A DNA stretch of 64,000 bases from Candidatus Acidiflorens stordalenmirensis (GTDB lineage: Bacteria > Acidobacteriota > Terriglobia > Terriglobales > Acidobacteriaceae): assembly GCA_003139995.1 (NCBI GenBank), contig PLIC01000233.1, positions 1 through 64,000 on the forward strand, given 5' to 3'. This document shows positions 37,567 to 47,276 of the stretch, piece by piece. Positions within the stretch are counted from its first letter, which is position 1. Each line of letters begins with the position of its first letter. Position numbers and translations under genes: made by a program. Below the pieces are notes generated by a model. That model saw nothing but the letters and a program-made list of their open reading frames with translations. It was not told where the DNA came from and did not search any database.

Positions 37567-40266
37567 ATGGAGACAAGATTGGACCGACCGAATGAGCCAG
37601 GTCAGGATCAAGAGCACGCCGCCTGTTCTCTCGATGCCAGTTATGTGCTGACGTGGGAGGAAATCGCGAACTTGGCGGCGGATCCCGGCAAGCCAGCCGA
37701 CACCCTGATGAACGTTGTCGCATTGGTTGCCAGACGGTTTGGCGCCAATGTTTGCTCAGCCTACCTGCTGGAGCCCGACCGCGCCCATCTCGTTCTGGCC
37801 GCGACGCTCGGGCTTCGCCGTGAATGCGTCGGCAAGCTGCGCATTTCAGCCAATGAAGGGCTCGTCGGCCTGGTCGCCGAACAGGTCCGCCCGGTGGCCG
37901 TGGAACAAGTCAAGAATCATCCCCGCTTCAAATACTTCCCCGAAGCGGACGAGGATGCTTACCAATCGTTCCTGGGAGTTCCCGTCATCGATCGCGATGT
38001 GCTGCAAGGCGTTCTGGTGATTCAAACCGTGGAGGCGCGAGTCTTTCCGGAGAATGAGATTCGTTTGCTCACAGAGGCCGCGAACCGGGTTGCGACCGTG
38101 GTCAGCGAGGCCCGCGCGCTCGACCGTTTTATCGCGCCTGCCCAGGAGCGGCTCTGGGCGCTGGCCCGCAACCTGTGGCGGAGCTGGGATTACGATGCTG
38201 CCGGCTTGTTCCGCGATCTCGATCCTCTGCGCTGGAGACAGCTCAATCACAGTCCCGTCTCGCTCCTGAACGAATATCCGCTCGACAAACTCGAAGCGCG
38301 CGCCACCGAACTCGTCCTGCACATCCGGATCAACTACGCCTATCGCCGCCTCTGCGAGTACGAGAATGAGGAGCGAACCTGGGGTGCGCGTCACGCCGGT
38401 GTGCTGCGGCCACGTCCGGTGGCTTATTTCTCCGCCGAATTCGGCGTGCACGAGTCTCTTCCGGTCTATTCCGGCGGCCTGGGAGTTCTGGCCGGCGATC
38501 ACATCAAGAGCGCCTCCGATCTCGGTATCCCCCTGGTCGGCGTGGGCCTGTTTTATGGCCAGGGATACTTCCGCCAGCGCCTCGATCGCGACGGCTGGCA
38601 GCACGAAGAGTACCTCGAGACCGATGTCAACCAACTTGCAATGGAAACGGCCATCGGAAAAAACGGCAGACCCGTCGTGGTGCAGATCGATACCCGCCAT
38701 GGTTCGATCCGCGCAAAAGTATGGCGCGTGAAGGTGGGCCGCTGTGATCTGTTTCTCCTCGACTCCGACGTGGAAGGCAATACCCCCGAGGATCGCGTGC
38801 TGACCTCGCGTTTGTACGGGGGCGACGGCCGCGTTCGCGTGCATCAGGAACTGCTTCTGGGAGTGGGCGGCCTGCGCGCTCTGAAAGCGCTCGGCATCAC
38901 ACCGGGGGTCCTTCACCTGAACGAAGGACACAGCGGATTTGCGGTCCTCGAAGCGATTCGCCAACGCATGGAAGAAGAGGGCATCGGCTTCGAGAAGGCC
39001 GCGCCGCGCGTTTCCCGGGAAGTGGTCTTCACCAGCCACACTCCCGTGCCCGCCGGCCACGATCGCTTCGATGCCGATCTGGTCGAAGAGCACCTCGGAC
39101 CTCTCCGCGAGGCCCTCGGTCTTTCCCGGGAAGGTTTCATGGCGCTGGGACGCGAGAATCCCGAAAGCGACGAACGTTTCTGCATGACCGTGCTCGGACT
39201 CAAGCTTTCGCGGCACGCCAATGCAGTTTCCTCATTGCACGGTGAAGTCTCCCGCGCCATGTGGACCGGACTCTTCCCGGGCAAACTGGAAGACGCGGTT
39301 CCCATCGGGCACATTACCAATGGCGTCCATGTCCCCACCTGGCTGGCTCCGCAGATGTTTCGCCTCTATGATCGCCATCTCGGCACGGGATGGCATCTGC
39401 GCAGCAGCGAGGCCAAAATCTGGGAAGGCATCGACAACGTCGACGACGGCGAGCTCTGGGAGACCCATTTCAATCTAAAGTCGCGGATGATCGAATTCGT
39501 GCGCCGCCGCGCCGTCAAGCAGGCCGCACGCCGCGAAGAACCGCGCGGTGTGCTACTGCAACTGGAACGCGTGCTCAGCCCCGATGCGCTGACCATCGGT
39601 TTTGCGCGCCGCTTTGCCACCTACAAGCGCGCCAACCTGATTTTGGCCGACATCGAAAAAATAGCCAGTATGGTCAACGACCCGAAACGCCCCGTGCAGT
39701 TCGTGTTTGCCGGCAAGGCGCATCCTCTCGACGAGCCCGGCAAGCGCGTCCTGCAGCAGATTGCCCAGTTGATGCGCGACCCGAAGTTTTCCGACAAATT
39801 CGTCTTCGTCGAAGACTACGACATCAACGTCGGCCGCCATTTCGTGCAGGGTGTCGATGTTTGGCTTAACAATCCGCGGCGTCCGCTGGAAGCCTCCGGA
39901 ACCAGCGGCCAGAAGGTGGTTTTGAACGGCGGCTTGAACCTCTCGGTTCTGGACGGCTGGTGGGCGGAAGCTTACGACGGACTGAACGGCTTCGCCATCG
40001 GAAACGGCAGAACTCACTCCGACATGAATATTCACGACACGCGCGACGGGGACGACCTGATGCGAGTTCTTCGCGATGAAGTGATTCCTCTGTACTATCA
40101 GCGCGATCGCGACGGCCTGCCGCGCGGCTGGATCCAACGTATGAAGCGCACCATCCGCACCCTCGGCTGGCGCTTCAACGCCGATCGCATGGTGATGGAT
40201 TACACGACCAAGTGCTACGTTCCAGCAGCCGGGGGCACCTCGAGCGACATCCGGCTAAGAATGTAA
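37567..40266 (+). CDS. GAF domain - alpha-glucan (glycogen/maltodextrin) phosphorylase fusion
   Basis: N-terminal GAF (DTLMNVVALVARRFGANVCSAYLLE...FLGVPVIDRDVLQGVLVIQ) then phosphorylase (VAYFSAEFGVHESLPVYSGGLGVLAGDHIKSASDLGIPLVGVGLFY; FARRFATYKRANLIL; GTSGQKVVLNGGLNLSVLDGWW). Confidence 0.9.
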   Translation: METRLDRPNEPGQDQEHAACSLDASYVLTWEEIANLAADPGKPADTLMNVVALVARRFGANVCSAYLLEPDRAHLVLAATLGLRRECVGKLRISANEGLVGLVAEQVRPVAVEQVKNHPRFKYFPEADEDAYQSFLGVPVIDRDVLQGVLVIQTVEARVFPENEIRLLTEAANRVATVVSEARALDRFIAPAQERLWALARNLWRSWDYDAAGLFRDLDPLRWRQLNHSPVSLLNEYPLDKLEARATELVLHIRINYAYRRLCEYENEERTWGARHAGVLRPRPVAYFSAEFGVHESLPVYSGGLGVLAGDHIKSASDLGIPLVGVGLFYGQGYFRQRLDRDGWQHEEYLETDVNQLAMETAIGKNGRPVVVQIDTRHGSIRAKVWRVKVGRCDLFLLDSDVEGNTPEDRVLTSRLYGGDGRVRVHQELLLGVGGLRALKALGITPGVLHLNEGHSGFAVLEAIRQRMEEEGIGFEKAAPRVSREVVFTSHTPVPAGHDRFDADLVEEHLGPLREALGLSREGFMALGRENPESDERFCMTVLGLKLSRHANAVSSLHGEVSRAMWTGLFPGKLEDAVPIGHITNGVHVPTWLAPQMFRLYDRHLGTGWHLRSSEAKIWEGIDNVDDGELWETHFNLKSRMIEFVRRRAVKQAARREEPRGVLLQLERVLSPDALTIGFARRFATYKRANLILADIEKIASMVNDPKRPVQFVFAGKAHPLDEPGKRVLQQIAQLMRDPKFSDKFVFVEDYDINVGRHFVQGVDVWLNNPRRPLEASGTSGQKVVLNGGLNLSVLDGWWAEAYDGLNGFAIGNGRTHSDMNIHDTRDGDDLMRVLRDEVIPLYYQRDRDGLPRGWIQRMKRTIRTLGWRFNADRMVMDYTTKCYVPAAGGTSSDIRLRM

Positions 40267-40456
40267 GAGCGTGGCTGAACGAGTCTGTCATCGGAAAAGA
40301 TTTCAAGAGAAAGACCCGCCCTTCATTTTGACGATCCCTTGCTCTTAATGATCCATTGGCGCCGCCGATCCATTGGACCGCCGATCCACCCACCATGCAC
40401 CGAAGAGCCTCGAACCGCAGTTTCGACTTGACAGTTTGGCTGGACCATTTAATATC

Positions 40457-40474
40457 TATGAATATTTATTCATT
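40457..40474. promoter_or_regulatory. ARG-box-like ArgR operator upstream of argC
   Basis: TA-TGAAT-ATTT-ATTCA-TT, perfect TGAAT-N4-ATTCA; degenerate second copy TGGAT-AAAT-ATGCC at 40479-40492. Confidence 0.65.
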
Positions 40475-40528
40475 CAAGTGGATAAATATGCCTCACCGAA
40501 GAAACCGGGGGAGGTTTCAAAAGATCTG

Positions 40529-41593
40529 ATGGCGGCCAAACTTAAAACCGCGGTTCTCGGCGCGACCGGCTATTCCGGCCTCGAACTCGCTCGCCTTCTT
40601 GGCCGCCATCCGCGGACCGACGCGCCCTTGCTTTTGCGGCGCAGTGCCGAGACAGAGACCGGCGAATCCGACGGACACGGCGCCAGATTGCCGCACATCT
40701 CGGGTAATGGCCGCGGCAATGGCCATTCGCCGGTCCAGCCCTTTTCGTGGTCCGTGTTGGAGCAGCATGGCGTGGAACTGCTGTTCCTGGCGACGCCGCA
40801 CGCCGTTTCTCGCGAACTTGTTCCCGAGGCGATTGCCCGCGGGCTGCGGATCGTCGACCTCAGCGGCGCGTGGCGGCTGAAACAGGAACAGCATCGAGCT
40901 GTCTATGGCTTCAAAGATGCCAACGCCCAGACCGCGGCGGAACTCACGGAGCGCGCCGTGTACGGTCTGCCTGAGTTGAATTCCGACCGGATATCGCCGG
41001 CCGCGCTGGTTGCGAATCCAGGCTGCTATGCGACTTCAGTCATTCTCGCGCTGGCGCCCTTGCTCTCGGCCGGCATTGTGGACTGCGATCGCGGCATCAT
41101 CTCCGACTCGAAGTCCGGAGTGTCCGGTGCCGGCAAGGAACCGACGGCGCGCACGCACTTCGTATCGGTCGCCGACAACTTTTCCGCCTACTCCGTCTTC
41201 GGACACCGTCACACCGGCGAGATTCTCGAACAATTGGCGCTCAATTCCTGCCAGTTGATTTTCACTCCTCATCTCTTGCCAATCCCGCGTGGGATTCTGT
41301 CCACGATTTATGTGTACCTGAAACGCGAAATGACAGCGGACGAGATTCAAAGTTGTCTCCACGATTTCTACAACCGCAAGCGGTGGGTTCGCATTTTCCC
41401 AGCGCCGAGTTTGCCGGAAATCCAATTCTCAGCGCACACCAACTACTGTGATCTCGGTTTCTGTCTCGCGCGCGATGGCCGCCGGCTCGTTGTCGTTTCC
41501 TGTCTCGACAACCTGCTCAAAGGCGCAGCCGGTCAAGCCGTGCAGAACATGAACCTCATGTACGGCTGGGACGAAGCGGAGGGCCTGCAGTGA
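40529..41593 (+). CDS. argC: N-acetyl-gamma-glutamyl-phosphate reductase
   Basis: MAAKLKTAVLGATGYSGLELARLL; VANPGCYATSVILAL active-site motif. Confidence 0.93.
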   Translation: MAAKLKTAVLGATGYSGLELARLLGRHPRTDAPLLLRRSAETETGESDGHGARLPHISGNGRGNGHSPVQPFSWSVLEQHGVELLFLATPHAVSRELVPEAIARGLRIVDLSGAWRLKQEQHRAVYGFKDANAQTAAELTERAVYGLPELNSDRISPAALVANPGCYATSVILALAPLLSAGIVDCDRGIISDSKSGVSGAGKEPTARTHFVSVADNFSAYSVFGHRHTGEILEQLALNSCQLIFTPHLLPIPRGILSTIYVYLKREMTADEIQSCLHDFYNRKRWVRIFPAPSLPEIQFSAHTNYCDLGFCLARDGRRLVVVSCLDNLLKGAAGQAVQNMNLMYGWDEAEGLQ

Positions 41594-42375
41594 AAATTGT
41601 CGTCAAGATCGGCGGTGCGGCACTGGAAGATAAAACGACCCTTCGGAAATGCGCGCATGCGGTGGTGCAGCTCGCCCAGGACGGACACCAGGTCACCGTC
41701 GTGCACGGCGGTGGCAGCGCGCTGACGCGCACCCTGAAACTCCTCGGAAAGAAAAGCGACTTTGTCAACGGGCTGCGCATTACCGACGCCGAGACGCGCG
41801 ATGTCGCCCTGATGGTGCTCGCCGGCATCGTGAACAAAAGCCTGGTGGCCGCGATCGCTGCTGCCGGGCAACCGGCCATCGGCCTTTGCGGTGGAGACGG
41901 CGGCGTCTTTCGTGCCCGCAAGAAGCAGGACGCGGATTACGACTTGGGATATGTTGGCGAAATCTGCTTTTCCGACCCGCGCTGGCTCAAAGTCATCTGG
42001 GCCGAAGGCGGTATTCCTGTGCTTTCCTCGGTTGCGCTCGGAGGCGACGGGCAGTATTACAACGTGAATGCGGACCAGATGGCCGCCGCTTGCGCCATAG
42101 CGTGCCAGGCCGACGCGCTGATTTTTCTCACCGACGTGCCCGGTGTGAAGCAAGCCGACGGTTCGGTCATGCCTCGGTTGGATACCAAGCAAGTTGCCAG
42201 CCTCATCGAGGAATCTGTCGTTAGCGGCGGGATGATGCCCAAGCTCGCAGCCTGCACTCAGGCTCTCAAGTGCGGTGTGGGGCGCGTGCGCATCCTGCCC
42301 GCGGCGCAAGTCGAATTTCTGCCACTGTTTTATTTCGCCAAGCTGGAATGCAGCACGGAGGTGCTGAGAGCATGA
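41590..42375 (+). CDS. argB: Acetylglutamate kinase
   Basis: KIVVKIGGAALED...VTVVHGGGSALTRTL...IGLCGGDGGVF; overlaps argC by 4 bp. Confidence 0.93.
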   Translation: MKIVVKIGGAALEDKTTLRKCAHAVVQLAQDGHQVTVVHGGGSALTRTLKLLGKKSDFVNGLRITDAETRDVALMVLAGIVNKSLVAAIAAAGQPAIGLCGGDGGVFRARKKQDADYDLGYVGEICFSDPRWLKVIWAEGGIPVLSSVALGGDGQYYNVNADQMAAACAIACQADALIFLTDVPGVKQADGSVMPRLDTKQVASLIEESVVSGGMMPKLAACTQALKCGVGRVRILPAAQVEFLPLFYFAKLECSTEVLRA

Positions 42376-42596
42376 GTCTTGCCTCTGTGTCCAGGCAACT
42401 GCTGCAGGAAGGGATCATCATCAATCGCACGCATGAAAACGTGCTGCGCTTTCTGCCGCCTTATGTGATTCAGAAGAAGCACGTGGATCAGGTGGTCAAG
42501 TCCTTGGACGCGGCGTTGCACAAAAATGCGGAGTCCACGCTCAAGAAGAAGAAAACCGCTCCTCCGCCGCGCAAGGAGGCCCATGCGCACGCGTGA
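42372..42596 (+). CDS. 74-aa ORF matching only the C-terminus of ArgD-type aminotransferases, with Lys/Pro-rich tail
   Basis: QLLQEGIIINRTHENVLRFLPPYVIQKKHVDQVVKSLDAAL resembles the ArgD C-terminal region; ATGA overlap with argB and 14-bp overlap with the next gene. Confidence 0.7.
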   Translation: MSLASVSRQLLQEGIIINRTHENVLRFLPPYVIQKKHVDQVVKSLDAALHKNAESTLKKKKTAPPPRKEAHAHA

Positions 42597-43089
42597 GGCG
42601 ATTCTTCCCGATGCCGAGCAGATTCACACTCTCATCGCGGCCTACTCCGGCGACGGCACTTTGCTGCCCCGCACGCTCGCTGAGATCTGCGAAAACGTCC
42701 GCGACTTTGTCGTCCTGGAGCATGACGGACGCATCATCGGATGCGGCGCTCTCCACCTGTATGGCGTGCACCTGGCCGAGATTCGCTCGATTACCGTCGA
42801 TCCCTCGAGCCAAAGCAACGGCGGCGGCCGGCGCCTGGTCAAGGCTCTTCTGGCGCAGGCGGAAAAGCACAAAGTTACCTGCGTGTGCCTGTTCACTCGC
42901 ATTCCGGAATTTTTTTCGCGCATGGGATTCACGGCCGCCGAGCACCAGGATCTGCCCGATAAAATCCATAAAGATTGTCATAAATGCCCCAGGCTCTATC
43001 GCTGCGACGAAGTGGCGATGATCCGCGGAAATCTGCCTACGTTCGCAATTTTGCCGCCGCCAAGAAACTGGTTGAAGATTCAAGCATGA
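42583..43089 (+). CDS. GNAT N-acetyltransferase, ArgA-like short N-acetylglutamate synthase
   Basis: MRTREAILPDAEQIHTLIAAYSGDGTLLPRTLAEICENVRDFVVLEHDGRIIGCGALHLYG...FFSRMGF...KIHKDCHKCPRLYRCDEVAM. Confidence 0.8.
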   Translation: MRTREAILPDAEQIHTLIAAYSGDGTLLPRTLAEICENVRDFVVLEHDGRIIGCGALHLYGVHLAEIRSITVDPSSQSNGGGRRLVKALLAQAEKHKVTCVCLFTRIPEFFSRMGFTAAEHQDLPDKIHKDCHKCPRLYRCDEVAMIRGNLPTFAILPPPRNWLKIQA

Positions 43090-44303
43090 TCTCACTGCGC
43101 CATTCTCTTGGGAAAATTCGTTTGCCTCTGGGGTTCTCTTTCGCTGCTGTCGCTGCCGGCATTAAAGTCAGTGGCCGGCCGGACCTCGCGCTGGCGGAAG
43201 CAGGCCATAGCGCGACCGCCGCCGCGTTGTTCACGCAGAACCGGGTCGCCGCCGCTCCCGTGGAAGTTGGCCGCGCGGCGCTGCTTTCGACCGGTGGCCG
43301 CGTTCGCGCCGTCGTCGTGAACTCCGGCAACGCCAACTGCGCCACCGGACGCGCCGGCATTCAAGCCTGCGAACGAGTTTGTCGCGAAGCTGGAAAATTA
43401 TTCGGCGTGCCTGCTGCCCAAGTCTTTCCATCCTCGACCGGCATCATCGGAGTTCGACTGCCGGCGGAAAAAATCCGCGCAAAGTTGCCGGAACTTTTCG
43501 CAACGAGATCGCCCAGCCAGCGTGGTGTCCTCGCCTTTGCCCACGCCATCATGACCACCGACACCCGGCCCAAGCTGGCGTCTGTGCGTTTCCGAACCGC
43601 CTCGAAAGAAGTCACCGTGTTGGGTATCGCCAAGGGCGCCGGCATGATCCATCCTCAGCTTGCGACCATGCTGGTGTACTTGTTCACCGATGTGAGTGCG
43701 ACTCCGCGTGAGCTGCGGCCTCTTTTGCGCGAGGCATGCGGCGATTCGCTAAATTGCATGTCCATTGACGGCGATACCTCCACCAACGACACAGTGTTGC
43801 TGCTCGCGAGCGGCGCCAGCGGCGCTCGGGTGAGAGATGTTCGCACTCGAAAAAAGCTGTCCGCGGCTCTGAGCGCAGTATGCCAATCCCTCGCCGAACA
43901 GATCGTCAGCGACGGCGAAGGCGTGCAGCACGTGATCCGTTTGTTCGTCGAACAGGCGCGGAGCAGGGAAGAGGCGTTGCTGGTTGCGCGGACGATTGCT
44001 CATTCTGCGCTGGTCAAGACCGCATGGGCGGGCGCCGATCCGAATTGGGGACGCATTCTCGCGGCAGTGGGAAGGTGCGGCGTTCCCATCGATCCATCTC
44101 GCGTCCAGATTTTTATTGGTAGTCAGAAAGTATGCCGCAACGGAATCGCCTGCACGTGCAACGAGCGGCAAGCGCACCGCACTCTTGCACAGCCGGTTTG
44201 CGATGTCCGTGTGCAGATCGGGCGAGGCCAGCACTCGGTGCGATTTCTCACCACCGATCTGACCGCCGAGTATGTGCGGATCAACGCCGATTATTCTACG
44301 TAG
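43086..44303 (+). CDS. argJ: Bifunctional glutamate N-acetyltransferase/amino-acid acetyltransferase
   Basis: VVVNSGNANCATGRAG; GAGMIHPQLATMLVYLFTD with autocleavage ATML; GADPNWGRI; ATGA overlap with upstream gene. Confidence 0.92.
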   Translation: MISLRHSLGKIRLPLGFSFAAVAAGIKVSGRPDLALAEAGHSATAAALFTQNRVAAAPVEVGRAALLSTGGRVRAVVVNSGNANCATGRAGIQACERVCREAGKLFGVPAAQVFPSSTGIIGVRLPAEKIRAKLPELFATRSPSQRGVLAFAHAIMTTDTRPKLASVRFRTASKEVTVLGIAKGAGMIHPQLATMLVYLFTDVSATPRELRPLLREACGDSLNCMSIDGDTSTNDTVLLLASGASGARVRDVRTRKKLSAALSAVCQSLAEQIVSDGEGVQHVIRLFVEQARSREEALLVARTIAHSALVKTAWAGADPNWGRILAAVGRCGVPIDPSRVQIFIGSQKVCRNGIACTCNERQAHRTLAQPVCDVRVQIGRGQHSVRFLTTDLTAEYVRINADYST

Positions 44304-44322
44304 CGAAGTCCCTCGCTTCGCT
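44302..44322. terminator. Short hairpin at the end of the arg operon
   Basis: AGCGAAG-TCCCTCG-CTTCGCT overlapping the argJ stop, followed by CGGGATGACA. Confidence 0.4.
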
Positions 44323-44389
44323 CGGGATGACAATACATAAAACTGTCGCCAGGGCAGCGCTCCCAATACGACTTCCACCCGCAATTGCG

Positions 44390-47227
44390 CTAGAAGCTGA
44401 ACATCGCCTGCAATTCGATTTTTCGATTTGCCGCCGCGCTCGAAAACGGCCCGCCCGCCAGAGCAATCGACTGTCCGAAATTGGGTGAGCTCAGCACCCC
44501 GATGGGCGGCGCCGCATTCACTCGGTTCAGAACGTTCCTTGCATTTACGCTGAACGTCAGGCTGTAGCGTCGAGTGGTTGCCGGGCCCATACCAAAAGGG
44601 CCGCCACCACCTCCGGGGCGTCCGAATCCTCCGCCTCCACCGCGCGGACCACCACCGCCCGGAGGAGGGCCGCTCGGCGGGCCTCCTCCCGGCTGCGCTC
44701 CTGCTTTCCCGCCAAGTTCCGGCCCAAAGCCAAAGGTTTTCGCCAGCCGCAGGTTAAGCGTGAAGTTGGACGGGCCAGTCAGATAGTTGATGGGAATCTG
44801 GGGGGACGACTGCGTCGGAATCACATAGTTATTGCATGCGGCGGGTGTCGGAAACGGACAGGAACCCGGAGGATTGGTGCCGAATGCAGGCCGGTCGTTG
44901 AACTGCCAATCGTCGCTCAAATCCTGGCCCACGGTGACGTTGTAAGGTGAGCCGGAATTGAAAATCATAAATGGACTCAGGCGAAACCCACGTGGCATTC
45001 CGACCGTGCCGCCCAGAAACAGCCGATGCCGGATATCAAAGGAAGCACGCCCGTAGTCCGCGCCTAGATCGTATTGATCCGATGGAAAGTTCGAGGCGCC
45101 GGAAGCGTCGCTGTTGGCATAGTTCAGAGAGTAGAAACCGAACAGCGACAGCTTTGTTCCTGCCCGGATGTTGAAATTCGCGATCAACTGGTTCTGCCGG
45201 AAAAGTCCATCGGAGGAGTATTGAAAGATGGCCTGACTTGGGAGCGGTGCGGAGCCCGGTGTGCCCGGCAGTGGAGCGTTGGTGACGATCGACAAAAACT
45301 GGTGCACTCCACGCGCATTGAGATACGAAACCGTGACGTTGGCGATCTTTGTGACCTGCCGCTCCAGACTGAACGCGGTTTGCATGATATAGGGCGCGTG
45401 CAGATCCGGGCTGATCTGATAGATCGAGGAAGCCGTCTGCGAGCCCACCGACGGCGGGGTCGGATAGCTCGGATTGGACACGAGGTACTGTTGCTGTGTC
45501 ACGCCGTTCTGACGGTCCGCATTCAAAATCAGGTCTTGGGCGAAGCGGTCGTAGAACAGGCCAAAACCGCCGCGCAGAACGGTTTTCGGGGCGTTCTTCC
45601 CCCCTCCGCCGATGCCCCAGGCAAAACCGAGTCGTGGCGCCCAGTCCGCATGATTGTGAATCCCGTTCTGCGTTTCAAAGCGCAGTCCGGCGCTCAGCGT
45701 GAAAGTAGGACGCACTTTCCAGTCATCCTGCACGTAGAGTCCCCCATCCACCATCGTGACGGGCACGGTAGCAGCCGCGCCGCTGGAGGTTTTGTTGATG
45801 GAATACTGGCTCGGAGTATCAGCGGTGTAATTGGAATACGACGTGAAAGTATAGGTGCCGTTGAATCCAGCATTGGACGTATTGACCTCGTGAACTGCGC
45901 GCAGCCGTCCGCCAAATTTCAAGAAGTGTTTTCCCTGCGATATCGAAGTGTAATTTTGCAGTTCGTAATGATCCTGGTGGTCGGTCTCGGTTCCCGAACT
46001 GCTACCTCCGCGAATGAAACTTTGCAGCACGTTGATGCCTACAGCGGCGCTCAGCGGATTTTGCCCGCTGTTGTCGCGCAGGTACTGGAAGCGGGTCTCA
46101 TTCACTGCCTTCGTTCCCAGGATCTGGTTATCGGTGATCTGCACCGTGTGTTCGGAGTCGGTGGTGTCGTATCCGGCCTCCGGCAGCACCGTCCCGCCGA
46201 CGCCTGCGTTTTGTTGTGTGTCACGATAAAACTGGTAGCGAGCCGTAAGCGTATTGTTGGTGCTGACCTGATAGTCGATCCGAGGACTTAGGTTGGTGCG
46301 GGTACGCGGATTTGGTACGCTCTCGTTCAGGTCCAGCGCTGGCGCGTTTACGACTGCGATTTCGTCGATGTTGCGCCGCTGCGCGTCGAAGAAGAACGAC
46401 GTCTTTTTGTTGATGGGGCCGCCGACGTTACCCATATAGATCACGGAGTCGTACGGCTGCTGCGCAGCGTCGCCGAGGAAAGGATTCCGCGTGTTTAATC
46501 CCGAGTCGTTCCCTACGACCGAAAACTGCCCATGAAACTTGTCGGTGCCCGGCTTGGTGAAGATTTCGATTCGTCCATAGCCCAGCTTGTCGTATTCGGC
46601 AGAAAATGGATTTGAATTGATGCGAATCTCGCGAATCGATGACTTTGGCGGAAGCTGTCCTGCGGTAAATCCATCGATGTAAAGCTGCCCACCATTGGGA
46701 CCGGCCGAAGGTCCGGCCAGCGCTTCCAGGTCAGACTGCAATTCATCGGGATCGTCGGGGAGCGCTTCGAGATCTTTGCCGCTAAGCACGACCGCGCTCG
46801 CATTATTCGAGGGGTTGACGTCGAGCTGCGGTCCTTCCGACTGCACGTTGACCTTTTCCTGCTGCACGTTGATGTCGAGCGCAATGTTGAATTGCGCGAC
46901 CTGGCCCGCCGCTACACCCACGTCGTTTTGCACAAAAACGGCGAATCCCTGGGCATTCGCCGTGACGGTGTACTTGCCCGGCGGCAGATTTCCGATTTCG
47001 TAACCGCCGCTGCGGTTGGTTGTGGCCGAATGCGTTTGTCCCCCGGATACCAGGACCGCAACCGTGGCATTCGCAACCACCGCTCCCGAGGGATCCGTCA
47101 CTTGCCCGCGCAAGGTTCCCGTCGTTGTTGATGACCCGGCGGGCGACTGCGCCGATGCAGGCGCCACCAGCCCGATCAGCGTCGCCGGAATAAGAATTGC
47201 CAAAATAAAGACCGATAAATGCTTCAA
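44390..47227 (-). CDS. TonB-dependent receptor with carboxypeptidase regulatory-like domain and glycine/proline-rich C-terminal insert
   Basis: GTLRGQVTDPSGAVVANATVAVLVSGGQT; Gly-rich GGGPPSGPPPGGGGPRGGGGGFGRPGGGGGPFG; ends MFSF. TTG start ~47227 preceded by GGAAG-rich sequence. Confidence 0.88.
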   Translation of the reverse strand: MKHLSVFILAILIPATLIGLVAPASAQSPAGSSTTTGTLRGQVTDPSGAVVANATVAVLVSGGQTHSATTNRSGGYEIGNLPPGKYTVTANAQGFAVFVQNDVGVAAGQVAQFNIALDINVQQEKVNVQSEGPQLDVNPSNNASAVVLSGKDLEALPDDPDELQSDLEALAGPSAGPNGGQLYIDGFTAGQLPPKSSIREIRINSNPFSAEYDKLGYGRIEIFTKPGTDKFHGQFSVVGNDSGLNTRNPFLGDAAQQPYDSVIYMGNVGGPINKKTSFFFDAQRRNIDEIAVVNAPALDLNESVPNPRTRTNLSPRIDYQVSTNNTLTARYQFYRDTQQNAGVGGTVLPEAGYDTTDSEHTVQITDNQILGTKAVNETRFQYLRDNSGQNPLSAAVGINVLQSFIRGGSSSGTETDHQDHYELQNYTSISQGKHFLKFGGRLRAVHEVNTSNAGFNGTYTFTSYSNYTADTPSQYSINKTSSGAAATVPVTMVDGGLYVQDDWKVRPTFTLSAGLRFETQNGIHNHADWAPRLGFAWGIGGGGKNAPKTVLRGGFGLFYDRFAQDLILNADRQNGVTQQQYLVSNPSYPTPPSVGSQTASSIYQISPDLHAPYIMQTAFSLERQVTKIANVTVSYLNARGVHQFLSIVTNAPLPGTPGSAPLPSQAIFQYSSDGLFRQNQLIANFNIRAGTKLSLFGFYSLNYANSDASGASNFPSDQYDLGADYGRASFDIRHRLFLGGTVGMPRGFRLSPFMIFNSGSPYNVTVGQDLSDDWQFNDRPAFGTNPPGSCPFPTPAACNNYVIPTQSSPQIPINYLTGPSNFTLNLRLAKTFGFGPELGGKAGAQPGGGPPSGPPPGGGGPRGGGGGFGRPGGGGGPFGMGPATTRRYSLTFSVNARNVLNRVNAAPPIGVLSSPNFGQSIALAGGPFSSAAANRKIELQAMFSF

Positions 47228-47276
47228 ACACGCACCTTTTCTTCCTAGGCAGATCAAATGGATTGAGATTTGTTCA

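Noticed and set aside
37846-39216. 456-aa minus-strand ORF
   Set aside because: Fully antisense to the phosphorylase coding region; shadow ORF.
45074-46291. 405-aa plus-strand ORF
   Set aside because: Antisense to a clear TonB-dependent receptor; Arg/Val/Gly-rich with no recognisable domain; GC-rich shadow ORF.
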